A stretch of 64,000 bases of DNA from Rhinopomastus cyanomelas (lineage: Eukaryota; Chordata; Aves; Bucerotiformes; Rhinopomastidae): the NCBI GenBank assembly GCA_013400115.1, contig VXBP01002567.1, forward strand, positions 186,001 through 250,000, in the 5' to 3' direction. The notes below the pieces were generated by a model. The model saw nothing but the letters and a program-made list of their open reading frames with translations, did not search any database and was not told the DNA's origin. Every line of letters begins with the position of its first letter. Positions within the stretch are counted from its first letter, which is position 1. Positions 21,318 through 29,830 of this stretch are shown in pieces. A program made the position numbers and the translations under genes.

Positions 21318-21737
21318 GGCCTGGAGAACACATCTTATAAGGAAAGGCTGAAGGAGCTGGGGCTCTTTAGTTTGAGGAAGAGGAGGCTGAGAGGAGGCCT
21401 CATCACTCTCTACAACTACCTGAAGGGAGGTTGTGCAGAGCTTGGTGCTAGTGTCTTCTCACAAGCAGTTAGTGATGGAACAAGAGGGAATGGGTTCAAG
21501 TTACAGCAGGGGAGTTTTAGACTTGATATTACGAAAGAATTTTTCACAGAAAAGGTGGTCAAGCACTGGAATGGGCTTCCCAGGGAGGTGGTTGAGTCAC
21601 CATCCTTGGATGTGTTTAAAGATAGTTTGGATGAGGTGTTGAGGGATGTGGTTTAGGGGTGAACTTGTAAGGTGGGGTAGATGGTTGGACTGGATGATCC
21701 CAGGGGTCTTTTCCAACCAGAGTGATCCTGTGATCCT
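21318..21737 (+). mobile_element. CR1 of the second ORF2 lineage
   Basis: About 420 bp, from GGCCTGGAGAACACATCTTA to the tail 'AGTGATCCTGTGATCCTG'. A plus frame of 94 codons (21372-21656) is open through 'FFTEKVVKHWNGLPREVVES' to the ORF2 stop, so the coding part is well preserved. Confidence 0.93.
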
Positions 21738-21954
21738 GCTTTACATCACATTAGCCACTTCAGATGGTCACAACAGGCTGATAGTTCAACACAAGAAAGA
21801 AAAAGATGAGCAACCAACATCCAACCATCTTTCTCTGGGTGGCTGTTACAGGGTAGTCCTTAGTTCCCCGCTGCCATGCAGCAGGCTGGTGGGTGGCCAT
21901 CAAGCTGGTGGGTGGCAACATGGAGGGAGGGCGAGTGTAAAGAGGTAATGGAGG
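21738..21954. other. Unique stretch with a small duplication
   Basis: GCTGGTGGGTGGC occurs at 21885-21897 and 21904-21916 (19-bp period). No gene recognised. Confidence 0.5.
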
Positions 21955-22400
21955 GAAAAGAAGTCTTACCTTGGCTTCACCAATGGCAACGTGAGCATAT
22001 GCAATTCTAGGAGAGCTGGCAGATGACAGAGTTAGTTAATGTAACCAGCCCTGTAAAGCATTTAGCCACATTCTAGTGTTTAATCAGCTGTGTAAAGTGC
22101 AATATCTATCTTTCAATTTTATGCCATTAAGGGAGACAAGATTTTGATTAGGTACTTAATCTGGGCAAGAGGAAAACAGGCCCAGAGCAAGTCCACAATA
22201 GGCAGCAGAAGGGACATTCGGCGGAGGATTCGATAAAAGGGAAAGACAGAGATTTAACATAAAAGAGAATTAGTGCAGCTCCTTTCGATTGAGCGCGCGG
22301 ATTTTTATGGGCTAATCAATTAGAGGCGGTGGCTGTGCTGCTGGGAAGTGGGGCCGTGTTAGAGGCTTGGCCATATTAATTCTGTTCCTTACAGAGGTCA
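21955..22400. promoter_or_regulatory. Candidate enhancer-like block
   Basis: A repeat-free block of about 450 bp. It includes a HOX/CDX-like TTTTATGG (22303-22309 region), the double homeodomain word TAATCAATTA at 22313-22322 and the POU-like CCATATTAAT at 22371-22380, which recurs at 58603. CpG-containing words (GAGCGCGCGG near 22291) survive. This is the strongest candidate regulatory element by eye; conservation is not tested. Confidence 0.32.
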
Positions 22401-22604
22401 GGCGGAGTGCTTGGGAGAAGCCCTGCTGCTGAGCAGGTCACTGCGTGTGGGTGTCGTCCCTTTGTTCCAGGGGTGACTGGGTGCTGCCCGCAGGTGGGGC
22501 GTGGGACAGGTGTCTGCCCAGCGGTTCCTTTGCTTTCCCTTCTTTGGGCTTGACTTTGAAAGCTGGTTTCTGTTAGGAGAACAGGTTTCTATTGGAAAAC
22601 CAGT
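22401..22604. other. Unique non-coding stretch
   Basis: Short opposite-strand frames only. Nothing recognised. Confidence 0.5.
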
Positions 22605-22698
22605 CTTAGAATCATTAGGGATTGGAAGGGACCCCAAAAGATCATCTAGTCCAATCCCCCGACACAGCAGGCTCACCTCACTGGAGAAGGCATGGGAG
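22605..22698 (-). mobile_element. Short CR1 3' end with unusual 5' extension
   Basis: TAGAATCATTAGGGATTGGA through CAGGCTCACCTCACTGGAGA and AGGCATGGGAG. In ordinary copies CAGGATCACCT is followed by AGAYCAAGT; the different end seen here recurs at 32659-32748, pointing to a shared subfamily or chimeric transcript. Confidence 0.85.
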
Positions 22699-23394
22699 CA
22701 GAATCACACAGGGTTGGAAGGAACCATCATACAGTTCTAACCCCCCCCAGCACAGGCAGGGACACCCCGCCCTAGAGCAGGCTGGCCAGAGCCCCATCCA
22801 GCCTGGCCTTAAACACCTCCAGGGAGGGGGCCCCAACCACCTCCCTGGGCAACCCATTCCAGGCTCTCACCACTCTCACGGTGAAGAACTATCTCCTCAC
22901 ATCCACTCTAAATCTACTCATCTCCAGCTTTGCTCCATTCCCCCTAGTCCTGTCACTACCTGACACTCTAAAAAGCCCCTCCCCAGACCTTCTGTAGGCC
23001 ATCTTCACACACTGGAAGGCCACAACAAGGTCACCTTGGAGCCTCCTCTTCTCCAGATTGAACAGCCCCACTTCTTTCAGTCTGTCCTCACAGGAGAGGT
23101 GCTCCAGCCCTCTGATCTTCCTCGTTGCCCTCCTCTGGATGTGCTCCAGCAACTCCACATCCCTCTTGTAATAAGGGCTCCAGAACCAGACACAGTCCTC
23201 CAGGTGGGGTCTCACCAGAGCGAAGTAGAGGGGGAGAATCACCTCCCTTGACCTGCTGGCCACACCTCTCCTGATGCAGCCCAGGATCTGGTTTGCCTTC
23301 TGGGCCACAAGTGCACACTGCTGGCTCATGTTGAGCTTTTGGTCCACAAGCACCCCCAAGTGCTTCTCCCCAGGGCTACTCTCCAGCCAGTCTT
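22699..23394 (-). mobile_element. Long CR1 3' fragment, best preserved ORF2 end
   Basis: About 700 bp directly abutting the previous element. The tail is CAGAATCACACAGGGTTGGA and the 5' limit lies in the RT domain near 23394. It belongs to an older CR1 subfamily (GAGCCCCATCCAGCCTGGCC) than most copies in the window. Confidence 0.95.
22889..23359 (-). pseudogene. CR1 ORF2 reverse-transcriptase end, 156 codons open
   Basis: The minus-strand frame begins MGVLVDQKLN, then 'SQQCALVAQKANQILGCIRR' (residues about 12-31), 'EVILPLYFALVRPHLE' and 'LLEHIQRRATRKI'; these blocks follow the RT catalytic core, which is missing. The frame stops at a TAG (22889-22891), but the same frame resumes at once as 'FFTVRVVRAWNGLPREVV' to about 22800, so a single nonsense change separates it from the ORF2 end. 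It is a LINE remnant and not a host gene. Confidence 0.88.
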
Positions 23395-24077
23395 CCTGGA
23401 GAGAAGATGAGAACTGGTGGTAGGATGTTAGATGGAATGTCAGAAGAGTTGGCTGCAGTTTGTGGGTCTCTTCAAGGTTTCCTTATGATCTTCAGCAAAT
23501 TGTCCCAGCTGCTAACTTGAACATTAACTTCATCACTTTCACGTGAGGTAACCACCTTGCCCTGTGGAGATGAGAAATGGAAGCACTTGTGAGCTGTGGC
23601 TAACTCTGAGCTGCGTGTACTTGTTGTCCTACACCAATAAGATGTGCTGGGGTGTGCCAGAGGCACTGCTGGACATTGCCCAGCAGGTTGTATCTCATGG
23701 AGCGTCTAGGGATGGGCACCCGTGGGAGCTACAGTACGTGGGAGTTTGAAGTTTTGGAGGTATCTGTCATGGTTGTGCTTGGGTCAGGAGAGTGTGGGCT
23801 CTAAAGTAGGTGTCAAAAGGCCTGACTGCTCCAGCTGCAGCAAGGGATGTGGCCAGGAGCTTCACTGGGATAACTATGAAAGAAGGCTACAGATTTTGGG
23901 GAAGTGCTTGGATCTCAAGAGCCTGAGCAGTGACTTGAGACTTCAACTGTGATAGCTTAAAACACAACTTTTCTTCAGCTGTGTCTTGTGTAGAGCAGCC
24001 TGTAGGACCATAGTGTGCAACGTGCATCGATTTCAGACCTGAGCAAGCCTGTGAAGACCCAGGGAGAAGAGACTGAA
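23395..24077. other. Unique non-coding stretch
   Basis: No repeat, exon or RNA gene recognised in about 680 bp. Confidence 0.5.
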
Positions 24078-24158
24078 GAACATTAGGGATTGGAAGGGAC
24101 CTCGAAAGATCATCTAGTCCAATCGCCCTGCCAGAGCAGGATCACCTAGACCAAATCC
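24078..24158 (-). mobile_element. Short CR1 3' end
   Basis: AGAACATTAGGGATTGGAAG to GATCACCTAGACCAAATCC, about 80 bp; the outermost tail octamer is missing. Confidence 0.88.
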
Positions 24159-25100
24159 ATGTAAAGGTTAGGCTAGAATCTTGATTCTGTCTGGTGTAGA
24201 TTTAAAAGCAGCTTATTTCTTCTTCCAGTGTTTCTCTCCTAGCAGATTAGTCTGCTCTTCAGACAGAAATGTGTCCTCTGGGGGAACTCTGCAGCAGCCT
24301 CTGAGGCTGACCTACCACCAGTGGGGCTCACAGTAGGGTGGTCCCTATTTCAAGTAGAAATTTGTCAGTCATTCTGGATAAAGTCAAATGTAAAAGAGAG
24401 TAGTTGTGTGATGTGAACTGATAAGCTCATGGTCTCCAGAAAAGCTTAAAATATAACTACAACTTGGTTCCCCCATCTCTGCTGTGGCATGTGGGCTGGG
24501 ATTTTTTTTGGCACCTTCCATTTAAGTCTCCATCGGCACTGGGTTGTGTTGGGTTTCTCATGGTTCCCTCTAATTCTATTAAACCACAGAATTACTTTTG
24601 TTGCTCTAAATACAGTGGCTCCTTCAAATCCTTGTCTCCTGAGGATGATATGACAGAGCATATTAGTTTATGGTAAGCTGCAGAAAATCTGAACTCCCTA
24701 ACTGTTCAACTCATGCAGACTTATGACAGCCTGTGCCTGCAGGCTAATAGGGAAATTATTTTCTGTTCAAACATTTCATTTCTCTGCAGCTCTATAATTC
24801 TATTTCTCTTCCTTTTTTGTCTCTCTGCAAGGGAAGTAGTTGTGATAGAAAACACTTAAGCTCTGGCTGCTCCTTCCCTGCATCTCTATATGGGACTAGG
24901 AAAATGAGATGCTGGGTTTTTTTGTCTTTAATCATGTAGCCATCTTGTTTGCTAACGAAAATCATTTAATGGGAGTCACAGCTGAAAGCACAAAATGCAA
25001 AGGGAAAACAGCATCTTTTTTTTAAATCTCATTAAGTCTGTAAAAACATATTTGGAAATGTCATTCATACTTCCAACGGCCAATATGGAATGGGATAACT
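24159..25100. other. Unique non-coding stretch
   Basis: About 940 bp of unique DNA, AT-rich from 24700 to 25080. Opposite-strand frames around 24446-24676 lack domains. Confidence 0.5.
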
Positions 25101-25160
25101 GAGGGTGAATGGTGGGACTCGATGATCCCAGGGGGCTTTTCCAACCCGAGTGGTTCTGTA
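25101..25160 (+). mobile_element. Very short CR1 tail, second lineage
   Basis: GAGGGTGAATGGTGGGACTC, GATGATCCCAGGGGGCTTTT and 'GAGTGGTTCTGTACTCTG', matching the tail of the 21318 lineage. Confidence 0.72.
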
Positions 25161-25397
25161 CTCTGAATTCCAAACTAACAGGAGCCCCCAGGTTAAGATG
25201 TGGTCCTGTAGAAGTGCAGTCAGCAGTTGGTTGCTTTTCTTTGATGGAGTACAGTGGGAGTGAGGTAACACTTGATCTGAAAGAGAAAAGGTTGTGAGGA
25301 GGTAAAATAGGAAAGAAAAGAGAAGGATTTATTTCTAGAGTGTCACTTTAGAATAAAACTACCCAGATAAGGCTCATCTACCCACCTGGCACTTGGT

Positions 25398-25531
25398 CTT
25401 CCTTCTCTGGAGACATTTAAGACCCACCTGGATATGTTCCTGTGTGACTGGATCTAGATGATCCTGCTGTGGCGGGAGGATTGGACTGGATGATCTTTCG
25501 AGGTCCAATCCCCAATGTTCTGTGATTCTGC
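25398..25531 (+). mobile_element. CR1 LINE 3' end
   Basis: CTTCCTTCTCTGGAGACATT to GTTCTGTGATTCTGCAGA, about 134 bp. CCCTTCC is missing in GAGGTCCAATCCCCAATG, a small internal deletion. Confidence 0.92.
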
Positions 25532-25633
25532 AGACAGATTTTTTTAGCTCTTCTAAAACTGTGTGTGAGACCTTTCATTTGTGTTTAAAAGTCTGGTATT
25601 GGACCAGCAGCCCAAATGTTGTTCCCTGCTAGA

Positions 25634-25683
25634 GAGAATCCCAGAACATTAGGGATTGGAAAGGTCCTGGGAAGATCATCTGG
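25634..25683 (-). mobile_element. Short CR1 3' end
   Basis: GAGAATCCCAGAACATTAGG to GATCATCTGG, about 50 bp. It stops exactly where another minus-strand tail begins and does not resume after it. Confidence 0.8.
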
Positions 25684-25747
25684 TCATAGAATCATCATGG
25701 CTGGAAAGGACCTCCAGGGTCATCGAGTCTAATCCCCCCGGCACATA
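25684..25747 (-). mobile_element. Short CR1 3' end, other subfamily
   Basis: TCATAGAATCATCATGGCTG then ACCTCCAGGGTCATCGAGTC. The first 46 bases are identical to the copy at 62531-62585. Directly abuts the preceding CR1 piece. Confidence 0.82.
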
Positions 25748-25919
25748 AGCTGGAAGGTAACCCTGTCCTGGCAGTCAGGAACATGTTAAAACAAAGGCAC
25801 AGTCACCTGCAGTAAGGCTCTCAGCTTTCCATCACAGTCATATCTTCTCTCTTTGTCCTTGAGGACCTGCAGGCTTCCTGGCTTATCCTCTGTGTGCCCA
25901 TGAACTAAGCCAGGATCTG
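25748..25919. other. Unique non-coding stretch
   Basis: Nothing recognised. Confidence 0.4.
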
Positions 25920-26470
25920 ATTTGAACCGGGATATAAATGTACTTCAGGCAGAAAAATCCCTGTTGGCAGTTCCCATAAAACAATAAAATCATGTCAAAT
26001 TTGACTAATTCTTGGAATGCATTGCCAGCAGAAAGCTGACAGTCTGAATTTGTCATCGCCGGAGGGAAAAGCGTGCGACTTTGTGCAGGGGAGTGGGGAA
26101 GGGACCGGGGGGAGACGGCGTGGTGCTCCATTAATGTTATTAATAACCCTATCAGGTTTTATTGAAAAGATGCTCTCTGTATCTGAATTTGCCCCTGTTT
26201 CAACCCATTTATTAAAGCTGAAATAGCTGGAGTCACTTCAGACCATATTTATTATTATTATTTGCTGAATGAATGCTGTGATTATGGGTCCCGCAGGAAT
26301 GATAAGAGATAAAGTGTCATCTTTCAGTCTCTTCTCACCTTCCCCAGGGAGCAGTGGAGAGAATAGCTTCCTCTCTGTCTTTTTCTATTAGACTTCTCTC
26401 TAATTCCTATTAATAGGGCTCTGAGATCTGCTGTAGCACTTCAGAATTTATCTCTCAGGTTTGCAGTGGT
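25920..26470. promoter_or_regulatory. Candidate regulatory block
   Basis: About 550 bp free of repeats, with AATTTGACTAATTCTTGG near 25998, CCATTAATGTTATTAATAAC near 26129 and TTATTATTATTATTTGCTGA near 26250. It resembles conserved non-coding DNA in composition only. Confidence 0.27.
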
Positions 26471-26607
26471 GATATTTAACAATAATGGTGTGCTCAGAGG
26501 AGTATTTTTCTTTTAAGCTTCCTCCTGTTCCTTCTTGAGCTGAGTATTGATTCCCAGAATTTTACTGATAGTTCAGAGATCCTGCTGGGCTTCTCCAAAA
26601 GTGGTCT
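26471..26607. other. Unique non-coding stretch
   Basis: Nothing recognised. Confidence 0.4.
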
Positions 26608-26798
26608 CACTGAATGGTTTAGGTTGGAGAGGTCACCCAGTCCCAACACCCTGCCATAGGCAGGGAAACTTCTCACTAGACCACGTTAACCAGAGCCCCA
26701 TCCAACCTGGCTTTGAACACTTCCAGGGAGGGGGGCATCCACAACCTCCCTGGGCAACCTGATCCAGTGCCTCAGCACCCGTGTCTTCCACCAGAGTC
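26608..26798 (-). mobile_element. CR1 3' end joined to an ORF2 5' piece
   Basis: On the minus strand this is the ORF2 end (TTGCCCAGGGAGGTTGTGGA) and 3' UTR (CAAAGCCAGGTTGGATGGGG) of an older CR1 subfamily. At its 5' side, near 26790-26800, it runs straight into endonuclease sequence instead of reverse transcriptase. Confidence 0.85.
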
Positions 26799-26960
26799 AT
26801 CTCGCCATGTCTCTGTGATGCTGGCAAGGTCACAGCCCTGCAGACACACTCGCATCTCAAACTCCTCTTGTTTACTGCCCCCGCTGAGTGTGTTGGCACA
26901 GAGGCATTTGAGTCAGACTCCTGATGAGGTGTCTGGAATTCCCTTGTGTCCAGCATCTGC
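26799..26960 (-). pseudogene. CR1 ORF2 endonuclease N-terminus remnant
   Basis: Translated on the minus strand, 26810-26910 gives 'LKCLCANT', 'SKQEEFE', 'CLQGCDL' and 'ITETW', the opening of the CR1 ORF2 apurinic-type endonuclease domain (the glutamate of ITETW is a conserved active-site residue of this family). It is the only endonuclease sequence I find in the window. It is fused to the 3' end at 26608-26798, so about 2.5 kb of ORF2 is missing (an estimate from known CR1 length). Confidence 0.8.
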
Positions 26961-27698
26961 AGATGAGAGGGGCAACACACGAGGGCCTGGAGGCTCTCTC
27001 CAAATTAATGGAGGAGAAGGTGGTGGTACCCCTCTCTGCTTGACTGACGTGCTCTTTCCCTGGGTCTCTAAAGTAAAACAACCAAAGACCGAGATGACAA
27101 CAATCTCTCATCATATTTTTCTCAGGATATGTGATGGCATTTGTGACAGTGTTTCTAGTTTGTCTGCAGTAACTTGTTCAACTTTCTCCCTTCTGTGTGC
27201 AGTTACAGAGTTAATAAACCCTTCCCCATTTTCCCTCAGCTATCCATTGTCTGGCAGATTCTATCTGAGATCTCATCGAGACCTAACTGCTTTGTTTGCT
27301 TTTCTTTTACTCTTTAATGGTGGTCTTGAACCCAGCACAGTATGGAAAGTATATCGCTGTGGAAACCAGTTGGAATTGGTCTGAGATGAGCTCCTCCCTC
27401 ATAAGAGCAAAGGGTATGGAGTGAAATGGTGACACTGGTGAGGTTTGCTGGTCCTGTAAGGAGAACCCCCAGGTGTAGCCCCATGCAACTGGGGAGCAAG
27501 CAGTGCAGTGAAAGAGTCAAGGGGACGTGATGAATGATGCCAGTTCTCTTACCGAAGGGAAACTGGAAGAAGAAAGGCCTGTTGTCCTTTTCTATGAGGA
27601 AAATGTGTGTTTGCTTAAAGGATGAGTCTTCAAGCCTTTCATTGAAAGATGGATGTGGCTACCATTTGTGAGGATTAAAAGCCTTTGTACATGCTATT
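26961..27698. other. Unique non-coding stretch
   Basis: The 223-codon plus frame at 26713-27384 begins as an antisense reading of the CR1 and runs into unique DNA; I regard it as chance. No other feature. Confidence 0.5.
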
Positions 27699-27764
27699 TT
27701 AGGTTGGACTGGATGATCTTTAAGGTCTTTTCCAACCTTATCATTACTGTGATACTGTGATTCT
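27699..27764 (+). mobile_element. Short CR1 tail, young family copy 2
   Basis: TTAGGTTGGACTGGATGATC to GATACTGTGATTCTT. The first 62 bp are identical to 20291-20352. It sits in unique DNA. Confidence 0.85.
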
Positions 27765-28239
27765 TATTTTATTCCCCTTTTTATGCACATCTGAACATCC
27801 GTGCTTAAAAAAAGAGGTCTCTCAAGGTATCAAGAAGAGAGAGTGTGTTCCTTGGCTGCTGGCTGGAAGTTATTCTGTCTCTCTTTTGAGAAGCTGCATG
27901 TCTCCTGCATTTGTTGATGTACATCACTGAACGGTCAGTGTTAGTTGGCGTGCTCCTCTCCTCAGACTGTTTATGTCTTGGCTTACGCAGGTATCTCCCT
28001 AAGTTGGCATATTAGTGTGCCAACAGGTAAACACTGGAAGTGAGGAAAAGCTTCACCTGAGCATGTACAGATGTACAGGTGTCTGCTTTCACGCACAGAG
28101 AAGTCTATCCCTGCTTTCACCAGCCTTTATTCAAAGAACACCAGTAGTAATTTTGACTCTGAGACACAGGCTGAGGGTTAGGAGTTACTAAGTCTCTGAT
28201 TCTTCTCGGAGTATCTCTGTGTTTGAAGTGTGGATATGA
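27765..28239. other. Unique non-coding stretch
   Basis: Nothing recognised in these 475 bp. Confidence 0.5.
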
Positions 28240-28481
28240 GTGTGAGCTGGAACAGAGGAGGTTCCACATAAGTGTGAGAAGGAACTTCTTCACGGTGAGG
28301 GTGACAGAGTTGTGGAAGAGGCTGCCCAGGGTTGTTGTGGAGTCTCCTTCTCTGGAGACATTTAAAACCTGCCTGGACATGTTTCCAGGTGGCTTGATCT
28401 AGGTGATCCTGCTGTGGCAGGGGCATTGGACTAGATGATCTTTTGAGGTCCCTTCCAATCCCTGATGTTCTGTGATTTGGT
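28240..28481 (+). mobile_element. CR1 LINE 3' end
   Basis: GAGTGTGAGCTGGAACAGAG to GATGTTCTGTGATTTGGTGA, about 240 bp. Confidence 0.94.
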
Positions 28482-29111
28482 GAGAAGAGCTAGGCTGAAG
28501 CAGCAGTGTCATGAAACCAGCTGGAGACTCCTGAGCAAAGCTTCTCTGATGGTGATTTAATGACACTGGAGTGACTACAGCGCAGTGTCCTTGGGTGGGC
28601 TGACTCCTCTCAGCCACGTCTGTCCCTTCTTTCACAAATGTAAAAATAGTATAAAAACAAGAGGCATTTGGTCTTATTCAAAGGTGCACATGTTGCATTT
28701 GTGACTTGTTTGGGCAACTTGGGGTCAGGATTGACTCTGCAAGAGAAAAGGACTGTAAACGAAGGCTGTGTTTCGATTCATTGCTCTGGCTGCCTTTGTC
28801 TTTTCCACTGGAAATGTTTCTTGTTCTATTAGTGTTTAAATTTCATCATCAAAATGAAGAAAAACAATCACTTGTGCAAGCAGAGCACACAACAGTCCGG
28901 GAAAACAAACAAATCAGGAGTCTGGAGACATGTTTTCCTGCCTTCCTGTGCAGGAACAATACCAAAAGGAATAAGACCAGCAACCTCATGCCAAGGCAGG
29001 ATTGGAAAACAAGAGTAGAGTCAAATGGCTGTTCTGAGATGATATCAGTTACTGCATGGGGAGAACTGAACTGAAACAAGAGGGTGTGGAGAAGACCCTA
29101 GAGCTACACCT
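28482..29111. other. Unique non-coding stretch
   Basis: A 122-codon plus frame (28706-29074) has no recognisable domain or splice context. No repeat seen. Confidence 0.5.
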
Positions 29112-29405
29112 GGGGATTGGAAGGGACCTCGAAAGATCATCCTGTCCAATCCCCCCACCACAGCAGGACCACCTAGATCCAGTTGCACAGAAACATGTCC
29201 ATGTAGGTTTTAAACGTCTCCAGAGAAGGGGACTCCACAACCCCCCTGGGCAGCCCCTTCCAGTGCTCTGTCACCTTCACTGGGAAGAAGTTCCTTCTCA
29301 TATTGATGTGGAACCTCCTCTGTTCCCATTCACACTTGTTACCCCTTGTCCTATCATGAGATGCCCCTGAGCAGAGCCCGGCCTCATCCTCCTGACACCC
29401 ACCTT
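29112..29405 (-). mobile_element. CR1 LINE 3' end without terminal octamers
   Basis: TGGGGATTGGAAGGGACCTC to the ORF2 C-terminus at 'CATCCTCCTGACACCCACC', about 295 bp. A minus frame of 100 codons (29173-29475) includes 'FFPVKVTEHWKGLPRGVVES'. Confidence 0.94.
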
Positions 29406-29510
29406 CTTGTGAAGATACTAGTGATGTTGGATGCTTAGCTGGTGCCTCTTCTTGATGCCTGCTTTTCTCAGTCATCTAGTGAAGTAGGAGGAGGAAAAGC
29501 TCTTTAAATG

Positions 29511-29560
29511 TTCTTTTTTTTCATTTTTTTTTCATTTTTTCATTTTTTTCCCCTTCTTTA
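29511..29560. repeat. T-rich simple repeat (CATTTTTT)n
   Basis: T runs of 6-9 separated by C or CA about every 8-9 bases. A low-complexity tract of about 50 bp. Confidence 0.9.
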
Positions 29561-29564
29561 AAAC

Positions 29565-29830
29565 CTTGGTTTGATTAAGGTTTGGCATTACATTTGCTGC
29601 ATGAAAGACAGGAACTCCTCTGATTATTTGGATCGTAGAGTCAGGTAAATCAAAGGAGCAGATCAAAAGAAGAGGAAATATTAATGAAAATCTATATTCT
29701 TTGGTCAGCATTTTTAATAGCTCTTATAGAAAATCAAAAGGGAGAATCAGCTGTAGCTAGGAAACTTGTCTGATAAGGATGATATAATGCAGAGCGTTAA
29801 TGCAAACTTCAGTGCTACATGCAGCTGGAA
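29565..29830. promoter_or_regulatory. Candidate regulatory block
   Basis: A repeat-free block with GGTAAATCAAAGGAGC, AATATTAATGAAAATCTATA and GATAAGGATGATATAATGC (a GATA-like word). Inference from composition only. Confidence 0.22.

Noticed and set aside
26713..27384. 223-codon open frame on the plus strand, the longest in the window
   Set aside because: Its first part is the antisense of the internally deleted CR1 and the rest is unique DNA with no recognisable domain, start context or splice structure.
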